This document shows positions 50,949 through 59,244 of a stretch of 59,244 nucleotides of DNA, piece after piece. Origin of the DNA: Marivita sp. (GTDB taxonomy: Bacteria > Pseudomonadota > Alphaproteobacteria > Rhodobacterales > Rhodobacteraceae); contig NZ_JAEPMO010000003.1 in the NCBI RefSeq assembly GCF_017643905.1, forward strand, positions 1-59,244, given 5' to 3'. The position numbers were made by a program, and so were the translations under genes. The number at the start of each line of letters is the position of its first letter. Positions within the stretch are counted from its first letter, which is position 1. The notes under the pieces were generated by a model. The model was not told where the DNA came from. It saw nothing but the letters and a program-made list of their open reading frames with translations, and did no database searches.

Positions 50949-52610
50949 ATGTCGGATCGGTTTCGCATCACTCTGGCGCAGTTGAACCCTACTGTGGGCG
51001 ACCTTGCAGGCAACGCCGCCAAGGCGCGCGCCACATGGGAAGAGGGCAAGGCGGCGGGTGCTGACCTGGTCGCGCTGCCCGAGATGTTCATCACGGGGTA
51101 TCAGGCCCAGGACCTGATCATGAAACCCGCCTTTGTCGCCGCCGTGCAGGCCGAACTGACCGCCTTGGCCGAAGCCTGCGCCGATGGTCCAGCGCTTGCC
51201 ATCGGCGGTCCATCGGTGGGCGAAGACCTCAAGCTGCACAACAGCTACTTCGTGCTGCAAAACGGTAAGGTTGCCTCGGTAGTCCACAAATATTTCCTGC
51301 CCAACTTCAACGTCTTCGACGAGGTGCGCCTGTTTTCGCGCGACATGATGCAGGGGCCTGTGTCCATCAACGGCGTGCGCATTGGCATACCGATCTGCGA
51401 GGACGCTTGGTATCCCGACGTGGTCGAAGCGCTTGAGGAAAGCGGCGCGGAAGTCATCCTTGTGCCAAACGGCTCCCCGTATTTCCGCAACAAGTTCGAG
51501 ACCCGCCTGAACCACATGGTCGCCCGTGTCGTGGAAAGCGGATTGCCGCTGATTTACCTCAACATGGTCGGCGGTCAGGACGATCAGGTTTTTGACGGGG
51601 GATCGTTTGCGCTCAATCGCGGCGGTGTGCCTGCTGTCCAACTCCCGATTTTCGACGAGGTGATAAGCCATGTCGATCTCGAACGCAGAGACCAAGGCTG
51701 GCACGTTCTCGATGGAGATTTCACCACCCACCCGGAGCCGATGGAACAGGACTACCGCGTCATGGTCACCGCGCTGCGGGATTACATGGCGAAAACCGGC
51801 TTCAAGAAAGTGCTGCTGGGTCTGTCCGGCGGAATCGACAGCGCCATTGTGGCAACCATCGCGGTCGACGCGTTAGGCGCAGAGAACGTGCGCTGCGTCA
51901 TGCTGCCGTCTGAGTACACGTCGCAAGGATCGCTGGACGACGCCAAGGCGGTGGCCCAAAACCTTGGCTGCCGGTACGATTTTGTACCAATTGGTAAAAC
52001 ACGCGATGCGGTGACGGAAACGCTGGCGCCGCTCTTCGAAGGCACCCAACCCGATCTGACCGAAGAGAACATCCAGTCCCGCATCCGGGGTCTGCTGTTG
52101 ATGGCGCTTTCCAACAAGTTCGGCGAGATGCTTCTGACCACCGGCAACAAGTCCGAGGTCGCGGTGGGCTATGCCACGATCTATGGCGACATGGCGGGCG
52201 GCTACAATCCGATCAAGGACATGTACAAGACTCGGGTGTTCGACTGCTGCCGCTGGCGGAACGCGAACCACCGCGACTGGATGATGGGACCCGACGGGCC
52301 TGTGATCCCCGAGGCGATCATCACCAAACCGCCTTCGGCCGAATTGCGAGAAGACCAAAAAGACAGCGACTCGCTGCCCGATTATCCTGTGCTGGACGGC
52401 ATCCTGCAAATCCTCGTGGATGATGACGGCTCTATCGCCGATTGCGTGGCTGCCGGATATGACCGTGCCGATGCCAAACGCATCGAGCATCTGCTCTACA
52501 TCAGCGAATACAAGCGCTTCCAATCCGCCCCAGGCGCGCGCCTGTCGAAACGCGCCTTCTGGCTGGACCGCCGCTATCCCATTGTGAACCGCTGGCGCGA
52601 CCCGAGCTGA
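50949..52610 (+). CDS. nadE: NAD+ synthase, glutamine-hydrolysing
   Basis: A 553-residue two-domain enzyme. The N-terminal glutaminase is a nitrilase fold with Glu in LPEMFITGY, Lys in VHKYFLPNF and Cys in IPICEDAWYPD. The C-terminal synthase has the PP-loop GLSGGIDSAIVA, then TTGNKSEVAVGYATIYGD. It makes NAD from deamido-NAD using glutamine nitrogen. GAAGGA precedes the ATG. Confidence 0.95.
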   Translation: MSDRFRITLAQLNPTVGDLAGNAAKARATWEEGKAAGADLVALPEMFITGYQAQDLIMKPAFVAAVQAELTALAEACADGPALAIGGPSVGEDLKLHNSYFVLQNGKVASVVHKYFLPNFNVFDEVRLFSRDMMQGPVSINGVRIGIPICEDAWYPDVVEALEESGAEVILVPNGSPYFRNKFETRLNHMVARVVESGLPLIYLNMVGGQDDQVFDGGSFALNRGGVPAVQLPIFDEVISHVDLERRDQGWHVLDGDFTTHPEPMEQDYRVMVTALRDYMAKTGFKKVLLGLSGGIDSAIVATIAVDALGAENVRCVMLPSEYTSQGSLDDAKAVAQNLGCRYDFVPIGKTRDAVTETLAPLFEGTQPDLTEENIQSRIRGLLLMALSNKFGEMLLTTGNKSEVAVGYATIYGDMAGGYNPIKDMYKTRVFDCCRWRNANHRDWMMGPDGPVIPEAIITKPPSAELREDQKDSDSLPDYPVLDGILQILVDDDGSIADCVAAGYDRADAKRIEHLLYISEYKRFQSAPGARLSKRAFWLDRRYPIVNRWRDPS

Positions 52611-52685
52611 CTTTTGCCTGCCCGGTTGACTGAGGAATTCCTTCGGCCATCATACGAGTAACGCCAATTTCTTGGAGTTATTCGA

Positions 52686-53066
52686 ATGGAAAAGATTCAA
52701 ACCGCCGTTCGCATGGTTCTGTCGAAATACGCAACCTTCACCGGGCGCGCCTCGCGATCCGAGTTCTGGTGGTGGGTTTTGGCCGTCTTTGTCACCATGC
52801 TGATTGTCGGGGCAATTGACGCTATACTCTTCGGCACCGGTCCCGAGGCTGGAAGTCCGATTTCGTTTCTGGTCAGCCTAGGGCTTCTTGTTCCAAACAT
52901 CGCTGTCGGCGCCCGCCGGATGCACGACATTGGCAAGTCCGGGTGGTGGCTCTTGATCGCGTTCATCCCAATCGTTGGGTTCTTCGTGCTTTTGTATTTT
53001 TACGTTCAGCCCAGCGAACCTGAGCCCAACGCCTACGGCGCGCCAGAGCCGTTCCCGATCCAGTAA
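52686..53066 (+). CDS. DUF805 inner-membrane protein
   Basis: A 126-residue membrane protein of the DUF805 (YhaH) family: FTGRASRSEFWWWVL at the start of the first helix, ARRMHDIGKSGWW before the third, and three to four helices in all. TTGGAG precedes the ATG. Function unknown. Confidence 0.9.
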   Translation: MEKIQTAVRMVLSKYATFTGRASRSEFWWWVLAVFVTMLIVGAIDAILFGTGPEAGSPISFLVSLGLLVPNIAVGARRMHDIGKSGWWLLIAFIPIVGFFVLLYFYVQPSEPEPNAYGAPEPFPIQ

Positions 53067-53103
53067 CGGACCGGGACCACTCAAGTTCGAGGCACGCGGC
53101 GGT

Positions 53104-54198
53104 TCAGCTGGCCTTCAGCACGCCGCGTTCGATCTGGTCCGCCTCAATGCTCTCGAACAGGGCTTTAAAGTTGCCTTCGCCGAAGCCGTCATCGCCTTTG
53201 CGCTGGATGAATTCAAAGAAGATCGGCCCGATCACGGTCTTCGAGAAGATCTGGAGCAGGATGCGGGTTTCGCCGCCGCCGACCACACCCTCGCCGTCGA
53301 TCAGGATGCCGTGCTTCTTCATCCGGTCGAGCGGCTCTTCGTGGCCGACAACGCGGGTTTTGCTGAGGTCGTAATAGGCGTCGGGCGGTGCGGGCATGAA
53401 TCTCAGACCACGATCCGCGATCTCGTCCACCGCGTCATAGATGTCGCGTGCGCCCACAGCGATGTGCTGGATGCCTTCGCCCTTGTAGCGTTTGAGGTAT
53501 TCGACGATCTGCCCGGTCTCACCCCGGTCTTCGTTGATCGGGATGCGGATGCGCCCACAGGGCGAGGTCAGCGCGCGGCTCAAAAGCCCGGTGAATTTGC
53601 CTTCGATGTCGAAGAAGCGGATTTCCTTGAAGCCGAAGATCTTGCCGTAGAAGTTGAACCAAGTGTCCATGTTGCCCTTGTGGACATTGTGGGTGAGGTG
53701 ATCGAGGTAGTGGAACCCGACGCCTTCGGGATTGGCAGTCCCAACCCAGTCGAACTCTTCATTGTAGGGGTTCTGGCCGTAATATTTGTCGATGAAGTAG
53801 ATCACCGAACCGCCAATACCGACAATCGCAGGCACGTCCATCGCCTTGTCGTCAGCGTCATATGGTGTCGCCCCCAGCATTACCGCGCGGTCGTAGGCGT
53901 GTTTGGCATCAACAACGCGCCAGCCCATCGACGGGGCGCAAGGACCGTGTTCCGCGACAAAGCGCATGGCGTGGCTGCCGGGTTCATTGTTCAGGATGTA
54001 GGTGATGTCTCCCTGCTGCCACAGCTCGATCTGCTTGGTCTTGTGCGTGGCAGTGTGGGTGTAGCCCATCTTGGTGAAAAGCTCACGCAGCGCGTCCGGA
54101 TCGGGATGCGCGAATTCGACGAATTCGAACCCGTCGGTTCCGGCGGGGTTATCATTGCTGATCTTTGCTTTCGGCGCATCGTGCGGAAACGGACCCAT
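53104..54198 (-). CDS. hppD: 4-hydroxyphenylpyruvate dioxygenase
   Basis: A 364-residue iron(II) dioxygenase of the VOC fold that turns 4-hydroxyphenylpyruvate into homogentisate in tyrosine breakdown. Iron ligands are visible in HYLDHLTHNV, GIQHIAVGARDI and the C-terminal FFEFIQRKGDDGFGEGNF (Glu). I chose ATG 54198, preceded by AAGGAG on the minus strand. A divergent Lrp-type regulator gene lies 126 bases upstream. Confidence 0.95.
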   Translation of the reverse strand: MGPFPHDAPKAKISNDNPAGTDGFEFVEFAHPDPDALRELFTKMGYTHTATHKTKQIELWQQGDITYILNNEPGSHAMRFVAEHGPCAPSMGWRVVDAKHAYDRAVMLGATPYDADDKAMDVPAIVGIGGSVIYFIDKYYGQNPYNEEFDWVGTANPEGVGFHYLDHLTHNVHKGNMDTWFNFYGKIFGFKEIRFFDIEGKFTGLLSRALTSPCGRIRIPINEDRGETGQIVEYLKRYKGEGIQHIAVGARDIYDAVDEIADRGLRFMPAPPDAYYDLSKTRVVGHEEPLDRMKKHGILIDGEGVVGGGETRILLQIFSKTVIGPIFFEFIQRKGDDGFGEGNFKALFESIEADQIERGVLKAS

Positions 54199-54324
54199 GG
54201 CATTCTCCTTGTTTGCGAGAAAGCTACGCCGAAACCGGTGCGGATTTCGGGCAATCATTGAGCCCTTTGATCGAAATTATGCAGAATTATTGCACATCGT
54301 CACAAAATGGCGCACGATTGACGC

Positions 54325-54792
54325 ATGACCGCGTTGGATTCCAAAGACCTCAAACTGCTCGCCCGATTGCAGAAGGACGGGCAAACCTCGGCTCAGGATC
54401 TGGCCGAACATCTGGGTATGTCGGCCTCTCAAATCAGCCGCCGCCGCCAAAGGTTGGAGGCCGAAGGTTATATCATCGGCACGCCCTGCCGTCTGAACCC
54501 CGACAAACTGGAGCTTTCGGTGCAGGCCTTCATTCAGGTCGAGACCCGCGCCCAGAGCAACGGCACCCATCAGTCGATCAAACGACTGGTCAGCACAACC
54601 CCCGAAATCGTCGCCGCGTGGACGCTCACCGGAGAGGCGGATTACATCTTCCGGGTCTATTGCGCAGATCTGAAGGCGCTCAATCATCTGGTGCAGGAGG
54701 TGCTGTTGCCGCACGATTCCATCGGGCGGGTCCACAGCCAGATCGTGATGGATCAGGTCAAGGATGACACCGCCCTGCCCTTGCCGCCGTGA
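54325..54792 (+). CDS. Lrp/AsnC-family regulator, probably of hppD
   Basis: A 155-residue Lrp-type protein: helix-turn-helix KLLARLQKDGQTSAQDLAEHLGMS, then a RAM domain (VQAFIQVETRA, WTLTGEADYIFRVYC). It is divergent from hppD, which suggests control of tyrosine catabolism in response to an amino acid. Its TGA directly abuts the stop of the convergent protease gene. Confidence 0.87.
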   Translation: MTALDSKDLKLLARLQKDGQTSAQDLAEHLGMSASQISRRRQRLEAEGYIIGTPCRLNPDKLELSVQAFIQVETRAQSNGTHQSIKRLVSTTPEIVAAWTLTGEADYIFRVYCADLKALNHLVQEVLLPHDSIGRVHSQIVMDQVKDDTALPLPP

Positions 54793-55605
54793 TCAATCCA
54801 CTTTGACGAACCGTGCCCCACCAGCGCGTTCACCAACGGTCACGCGGCGCGCTCCGGCGGTCACGGGTGCCCGGGCGGCATCATTGCGCATATTGCGCAT
54901 CATCGCCGAGACCGAGTCGGGCAGCGACATGCCGATGGCCTCTTTCTCGGCATTGGGCGCGGTGGACATCATCGACACCACAGACACGATGCGCAGCCTA
55001 CCCTGATCATTCACAAAGACCGGCGCGCCTGACGAGCCGAAGGTCACATCACAATCAAAGGTCATCAGCCCACCACGATAGGTCTGTTTGTGCCGACACC
55101 CGGATTCGCGCTGCAGCGAGGTGTTCCGGCCCCGTCCATAGGAGACAAGAATCACCGAGCCTGCATCCATGGTACGGTCGTGAATGCGAAACGGCTCGGC
55201 TTCGGTGCTGAAGATCGGGCTGTCGAGGCGCAGAAGCGCCAGATCGGTGCGCACCTGTTCGGTCAGGGAAGCGTCGAACGACTCGAGATAGCCTTCGGAC
55301 AATACGATCCGGGTGACGCCCCGGACAGCGGCGGTGAAATCGTGGGTCAGCCCCGCATGAAAGCGCATGCGGTCGTTCGGCAGCACGGTGCGGGTGGCCT
55401 CGTCAACCACACAATGGGCCGCCGTGAGGACCAAATCGCGGGCGATGAGCGTGCCTGTGCACGTGCCAATCGACGTATCCAGACGGCCAACGCCCTCCCA
55501 GCCCAGCACTTCTCCGCGATTGTCGAGGCGGTCGCGTTCCTGCGCCGATGTCGCGGTGGGCAGGCACATCAGCGCTGCCAGAAACAGTATGTGAAATCCC
55601 CGCAT
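54793..55605 (-). CDS. Secreted trypsin-like serine protease
   Basis: A 270-residue S1-type protease with a Sec signal (MRGFHILFLAALMCLPTATSAQ). Triad: His in VLTAAHCVVD, Asp in RTDLALLRLD, and Ser in FGSSGAPVF. Two Cys pairs may form disulfides (GTCTGTL with AAHC; GCRHK with DCDVT). Unlike the leaderless proteases in the first 12 kb, this one is clearly exported. Confidence 0.9.
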   Translation of the reverse strand: MRGFHILFLAALMCLPTATSAQERDRLDNRGEVLGWEGVGRLDTSIGTCTGTLIARDLVLTAAHCVVDEATRTVLPNDRMRFHAGLTHDFTAAVRGVTRIVLSEGYLESFDASLTEQVRTDLALLRLDSPIFSTEAEPFRIHDRTMDAGSVILVSYGRGRNTSLQRESGCRHKQTYRGGLMTFDCDVTFGSSGAPVFVNDQGRLRIVSVVSMMSTAPNAEKEAIGMSLPDSVSAMMRNMRNDAARAPVTAGARRVTVGERAGGARFVKVD

Positions 55606-55689
55606 GACCTTGCCCTTCACAATTGACCGGTGCTGAGGATAGCGGCCCGACATGGCGCAAGCTTGGCGATTTTGCGACGCGACCTGAGT

Positions 55690-56451
55690 TTAGACGAACT
55701 GCTCCTGGATCAGCCGTTCCTCAAGCCCATGGCCGGGATCGAAAAGGACCCTGTGTGCGATGGACGGTTCGGAACGAATGTCGACGCGCACAACGTCACG
55801 TACGGCTCGGGCGTCCGCTTCGGCCATCACCGGACGCTTGTCAGGATCAAGCACTTCGAAAGTCACCTCAGCCGTCTTGGGCAAGAGCGCGCCGCGCCAG
55901 CGCCGGGGCCGGAACGCGGCCATCGCGGTGAGCGCCAGCACGTCAGACCCGATGGGCAGAATCGGCCCGTGCGCGGAATAGTTATAGGCGGTGGATCCGG
56001 CTGGCGTTGCGACCAAGGCGCCGTCGCAGACGAGTTCGGACATGCGTACCTTGCCATCGACACTGATCCTGAGACGCGCCGCCTGAGGCCCTGCCCGCAA
56101 AAGCGAGACTTCGTTGATCGCAAGCGCCCGTTGTGTGCTGCCATCCCGACATGTGGCGAGCATCGACAGCGGGTTGATGACCTCTTCCTGCGCCTGCTCA
56201 AGCCTCTCTTCCAGCCCGTGTTCGGAATATTCGTTCATCAGGAAGCCGACAGTTCCCCGGTTCATGCCGTAGACAGGGGCGGGCAGGTCCTGAGTTCGGT
56301 GCAATGTGGCCAGCATGAACCCGTCCCCGCCCAAGGCCACAATCACATCCGCGCCGTCTTCGTTGTGATCGCCATAGCGACGGGTCAGTCCCGCCTTGGC
56401 CGATTGTGCAATCGGCGCGGAGCTGGCAGCAAAGGCAATGCGCAGGGACAT
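55690..56451 (-). CDS. nadK: NAD kinase
   Basis: A 253-residue kinase that makes NADP from NAD. Motifs: ALGGDGFML (GGDG), [17 protein letters not shown], and [21 protein letters not shown]. The length fits the short alphaproteobacterial form. It is divergent from glyA with a 170-base gap. Confidence 0.94.
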   Translation of the reverse strand: MSLRIAFAASSAPIAQSAKAGLTRRYGDHNEDGADVIVALGGDGFMLATLHRTQDLPAPVYGMNRGTVGFLMNEYSEHGLEERLEQAQEEVINPLSMLATCRDGSTQRALAINEVSLLRAGPQAARLRISVDGKVRMSELVCDGALVATPAGSTAYNYSAHGPILPIGSDVLALTAMAAFRPRRWRGALLPKTAEVTFEVLDPDKRPVMAEADARAVRDVVRVDIRSEPSIAHRVLFDPGHGLEERLIQEQFV

Positions 56452-56621
56452 ATGTTGGAGTTCCTATCGGGGTCATGCCGTTCCGAAACAAGCACAAACG
56501 CCTGCCGCATACCAGACATGGCGCAGCTTTGTGTCGTGTGGTCGCTTTCCAACCTTTGCCTTTTGGCGCAACTCCTATACGTAACCGCCAAAGTTTGACC
56601 CGCTTCAAGGAGGCCCTGCCC

Positions 56622-57917
56622 ATGAACGCTCCGCACCGTGACACTGGTTTTTTCTCCAAATCGCTGGCCGACAGCGACCCGGATCTGTTCAAGTCGATCA
56701 CTGATGAGCTGGGCCGCCAGCGCGACGAGATCGAGCTGATCGCCTCTGAGAACATCGTCAGCCGCGCCGTGATGGAAGCGCAGGGCTCGGTGATGACCAA
56801 CAAGTACGCCGAAGGCTATCCGGGCCGTCGCTATTACGGCGGCTGCCAGTTCGTCGACGTGGCCGAAAACCTTGCCATTGAGCGGGCGTGCCAGCTTTTC
56901 AACTGCAGCTTCGCCAACGTGCAGCCGAACTCCGGCTCTCAGGCAAACCAGGGTGTCTTTACCGCGCTCTTGCAGCCCGGTGACACGATCCTCGGCATGA
57001 GCCTTGATGCCGGTGGTCACCTGACCCACGGCGCGGCCCCGAACCAGTCGGGCAAGTGGTTCAACGCGATCCAGTACGGAGTGCGTCAGCAGGACAACAT
57101 GCTGGACTACGATCAGGTTCAGGCGCTGGCCAATGAGCACAAACCGAAGCTGATCATCGCCGGTGGGTCGGCCATCCCGCGTCAGATCGACTTTGCCCGC
57201 ATGCGCGAGATCGCGGATTCGGTTGGCGCGTATCTGCATGTGGACATGGCGCACTTTGCCGGTCTCGTGGCGGCAGGCGAACACCCCAGCCCGTTCCCGC
57301 ATGCCCATGTCGCGACAACAACCACACACAAGACCCTGCGTGGTCCGCGCGGCGGGATGATCCTGACCAATGACGAGGCGCTGGCCAAGAAGTTCAACTC
57401 GGCCATCTTCCCCGGCATTCAGGGCGGTCCGCTGATGCATGTGATCGCGGCCAAGGCGGTTGCCTTTGGCGAAGCGCTGCGTCCCGAGTTCAAGACCTAC
57501 CAGCAGAACGTCATCCGTAACGCACAGGCGCTGTCAGATCAACTCATCAAGGGCGGTCTGGACACCGTGACCCATGGCACCGACACCCATGTGGTGCTTG
57601 TTGACCTGCGCCCGAAAGGCGTGAAAGGCAACGCGACCGAAAAGGCATTGGGCCGCGCGCATATCACCTGCAACAAGAACGGCGTTCCGTTCGACCCGGA
57701 AAAGCCAACGATCACATCGGGCATTCGTCTGGGCTCGCCAGCGGGCACCACGCGCGGGTTCATGGAGGCCGAGTTCCGGCAGATCGCGGACTGGATCATC
57801 GAAGTGGTCGATGGGCTGGCCGTCAACGGTGAAGACGGCAACAGCGCGGTCGAGGACAAGGTGCGTGCCGAAGTAGCCGAACTTTGCGCCCGCTTCCCGA
57901 TCTACCCCGACCTCTAA
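56622..57917 (+). CDS. glyA: Serine hydroxymethyltransferase
   Basis: A 431-residue PLP enzyme that interconverts serine and glycine with tetrahydrofolate. The PLP Lys is in [14 protein letters not shown]. The N-terminal [19 protein letters not shown] and [14 protein letters not shown] are family hallmarks. AAGGAGG precedes ATG 56622. It links functionally with the glycine cleavage genes at 39343-43821. Confidence 0.96.
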   Translation: MNAPHRDTGFFSKSLADSDPDLFKSITDELGRQRDEIELIASENIVSRAVMEAQGSVMTNKYAEGYPGRRYYGGCQFVDVAENLAIERACQLFNCSFANVQPNSGSQANQGVFTALLQPGDTILGMSLDAGGHLTHGAAPNQSGKWFNAIQYGVRQQDNMLDYDQVQALANEHKPKLIIAGGSAIPRQIDFARMREIADSVGAYLHVDMAHFAGLVAAGEHPSPFPHAHVATTTTHKTLRGPRGGMILTNDEALAKKFNSAIFPGIQGGPLMHVIAAKAVAFGEALRPEFKTYQQNVIRNAQALSDQLIKGGLDTVTHGTDTHVVLVDLRPKGVKGNATEKALGRAHITCNKNGVPFDPEKPTITSGIRLGSPAGTTRGFMEAEFRQIADWIIEVVDGLAVNGEDGNSAVEDKVRAEVAELCARFPIYPDL

Positions 57918-57936
57918 TATTTTATGGCGCGGCTCA

Positions 57937-57958
57937 AGAGTCTTCGTACGAAGACTCT
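57937..57958. other. Perfect 22-base palindrome after glyA
   Basis: The sequence starts AGAGTCTTCGT and is its own reverse complement over 22 bases, with no spacer. It is 20 bases after the glyA stop. There is no T-tract, and the true terminator is about 90 bases further on. It could be a protein-binding site or an RNA processing hairpin. Confidence 0.6.
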
Positions 57959-58049
57959 CAGCCCAACCCATTAAGATTCGACGAACGGAACCGCGCGCGG
58001 GGGGCTGGACACCACGCCCCTGCGATCACAGATCGACCCAAGTTGAAAA

Positions 58050-58078
58050 GAAGCCCTTGCTTGCAGGGGCTTCTTTTT
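58050..58078 (+). terminator. Rho-independent terminator of glyA
   Basis: GAAGCCCTTGC pairs with GCAGGGGCTTC (one G-T pair), and TTTTT follows directly. It lies 132 bases after the glyA stop. Confidence 0.9.
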
Positions 58079-58123
58079 CGTATCACAACTCATAGTTGAA
58101 GTGCGTAAACGGGACAGCCGGTA

Positions 58124-58807
58124 ATGTTGCAGCCTTTCGGCCCAGAGATCTGGCTGTCTGACGGTGCGCCCATAAAGGCAGCGCTTGGCTTTCACTATCC
58201 GACCCGGATGGCGGTGATGCGGCTTCTGGACGGAAGCGTGGCAATCTGGTCCCCGACCGCCTTGACGCCTGAAGGTCTGGAAGAAATCCAGCAGCTTGGC
58301 CCGATCTACGCCCTCATCGCTCCGAACACGTTGCACCATATGCATCTGGCGGATTGGGTCCGTGCCTGTCCCGATGCCGAAGTGGTTGCTGTCCCAAGTC
58401 TTGAGAAGAAGCGCCGCGATCTCTTGGTTGACACGTTTCTGACGGAAACAGGGTATTCACTATGGCCCGGCGAATTTGATCACGTCCTTCTTGAGACGCG
58501 GATCACGTCAGAGGCCGTCTTCTTCCATCATGCGAGTGGCACCGTGCTGTTCACCGATTTGCTGCAACAGATGCCTCGCACCTGGTACAAAGGATGGCGT
58601 TCATGGGTGGCACGGCTGGACCTGATGACAGAAGACGAACCCACCGTGCCGTGGAAGTTCCGTATTGCGATCTCTGACCGTGACGCGGCGCGGCGCAGGG
58701 TCGACACGATCCTCAACTGGCCGATCCAGCAGGTTGTCATGGCGCATGGCACACCAGTGACCGACGACGCGCAGGCTTTTCTGAAGCGCGCCTTTCAGTG
58801 GCTGTGA
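58124..58807 (+). CDS. DUF4336 protein (MBL-like fold)
   Basis: A 227-residue protein of the DUF4336 family: an N-terminal WLSDGAPIKAALGFHYPTRM, then APNTLHHMHLADW where a metallo-hydrolase would carry its metal site, and VVMAHGTPV near the end. The fold is metallo-beta-lactamase-like, but the classic HxHxDH motif is absent. Function unknown. It follows the glyA terminator and so has its own promoter. Confidence 0.85.
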   Translation: MLQPFGPEIWLSDGAPIKAALGFHYPTRMAVMRLLDGSVAIWSPTALTPEGLEEIQQLGPIYALIAPNTLHHMHLADWVRACPDAEVVAVPSLEKKRRDLLVDTFLTETGYSLWPGEFDHVLLETRITSEAVFFHHASGTVLFTDLLQQMPRTWYKGWRSWVARLDLMTEDEPTVPWKFRIAISDRDAARRRVDTILNWPIQQVVMAHGTPVTDDAQAFLKRAFQWL

Positions 58808-58986
58808 TGAACATCGGGATTGACCCGATGTCGATTCCGGTAGCGAGCCTGCGCGCTCTGGTCACGAGGGCCGATGTGGCGTGCCAAAATTCCCGAAGGC
58901 CATTCCACATCGGAGATGAAAAAACACGCCTCTGAAAAATCACAAACAGGGTTTTCATCCGGAATTTGCAGCGTATAGTCGCGCCC

Positions 58987-59073
58987 ATGACACGTTTGGC
59001 CCATATCGCATTTTCGACGCGCTCCTGCGCGCCTCTTGCGCTGGCCACCCGTCTTCTCCTAATCCGCCTCTGA
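58987..59073 (+). CDS. Possible upstream leader peptide before the cupin gene
   Basis: A 28-residue frame, ending LALATRLLLIRL, lies in the 337-base gap before the cupin gene. Its stop codon is the 5' arm of a 10-bp hairpin (CCTCTGAGCG with CGCTCAGAGG, 59068-59103). The placement of stop codon and stem resembles an attenuator or translation-coupled leader. The leucine-rich end is suggestive, but no clear ribosome-binding site is seen. The rest of the gap (58808-58986) shows no recognisable element. Confidence 0.35.
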   Translation: MTRLAHIAFSTRSCAPLALATRLLLIRL

Positions 59074-59103
59074 GCGCGGCCCAACCGGCGCGACCGCTCA
59101 GAG
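59068..59103 (+). promoter_or_regulatory. Leader hairpin before the cupin gene
   Basis: CCTCTGAGCG and CGCTCAGAGG pair over ten bases around a GC-rich 16-base loop. It lies 41 bases before the cupin ATG, overlaps the stop of the short frame before it, and has no T-tract. Confidence 0.5.
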
Positions 59104-59144
59104 GGAGATTACACCGCGCCGACGCCCCCGGATTGGAGAGACCG

Positions 59145-59244
59145 ATGAAGAAGATCAACCTGGCTGAGAAATTATCCCAGTTTTCGTCCCATTGGGACCC
59201 GCATGTCGTGGCCACGTATAATGGAAACGATGTGATGTTGGTCA
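59145..59244 (+). CDS. Cupin-domain protein, partial at window end
   Basis: The first 33 codons are present (MKKINLAEKLSQFSSHWDPH, then VVATYNGNDVMLV). This start is typical of small single-cupin proteins, in which the metal-binding HxH follows just after the point where the window ends. GGAGAG precedes the ATG. The function of these proteins is generally unknown. Confidence 0.7.
   Translation, partial: MKKINLAEKLSQFSSHWDPHVVATYNGNDVMLV

Overview
The window looks like a chromosomal segment of an alphaproteobacterium of the order Rhodobacterales (Roseobacter-type). This is an inference from high-GC coding bias, the three-cysteine NsrR-type Rrf2 regulator, PutR paired with a PutA that lacks a DNA-binding domain, the tandem glycine riboswitch in front of gcvTHP, and the split of tesA from ybbA-ybbP. 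I see no insertion sequence, integrase, rRNA or CRISPR array. There is one tRNA, tRNA-Leu(UAA).

Region 1 (1-12313) is the unusual part. A SARP/TPR-type regulator is followed on the same strand by a PAP2/vanadium-haloperoxidase-fold protein with a GGF-repeat N-terminus, a subtilisin-like protease, an animal-type haem peroxidase, a lipase (LCAT-like) fused to a trypsin-like protease, a second trypsin-like protease with a long Asp/Thr/Ser-rich 8-9-residue repeat tail, and an ATP-grasp ligase of the MvdC/MvdD type that makes side-chain ester or amide links in graspetides. None of the six enzymes has a recognisable signal peptide. A strong RNA hairpin sits in each of the four longer intergenic gaps. 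My working hypothesis is that the ATP-grasp enzyme crosslinks the Thr/Asp repeat tail of the protease next door.

Region 2 (12282-22911, minus strand) is a nitrogen-scavenging block. Eight genes overlap by 4-8 bases at every junction. They encode a BMP-type nucleoside/purine ABC transporter, an 8-oxoguanine/guanine deaminase-like amidohydrolase, a GST-like protein, an oxygenase catalytic subunit without a Rieske centre, and a separate Rieske protein. This layout recalls the NdmC/NdmE/NdmD-Rieske methylxanthine N7-demethylase. Upstream lie an acylphosphatase-like protein, a formamidase and an M20 amidohydrolase, then tRNA-Leu.

Region 3 (22999-39216) is mostly household genes: a TPR protein, putR/putA, rhomboid protease, GFA protein, ettA, trxC, two cspA paralogues, an L,D-transpeptidase, small membrane proteins, tesA divergent from ybbA-ybbP, hisN, and a frameshifted NAD(P)-binding protein.

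Region 4 (39343-59244) is also core. It holds gcvP-gcvH-gcvT under a tandem glycine riboswitch, an NsrR-like regulator, a gamma-glutamylcyclotransferase-like protein, a DUF2254 protein, gltX, a Tat-exported metallo-hydrolase with an in-frame duplication, a zincin, an 18-repeat MORN protein, nadE, a DUF805 protein, hppD with a divergent Lrp-type regulator, a secreted trypsin-like protease, nadK, glyA, a DUF4336 protein, and the start of a cupin gene behind a short upstream reading frame and hairpin. One-carbon metabolism (gcv, glyA) and NAD metabolism (nadE, nadK) are each represented twice.
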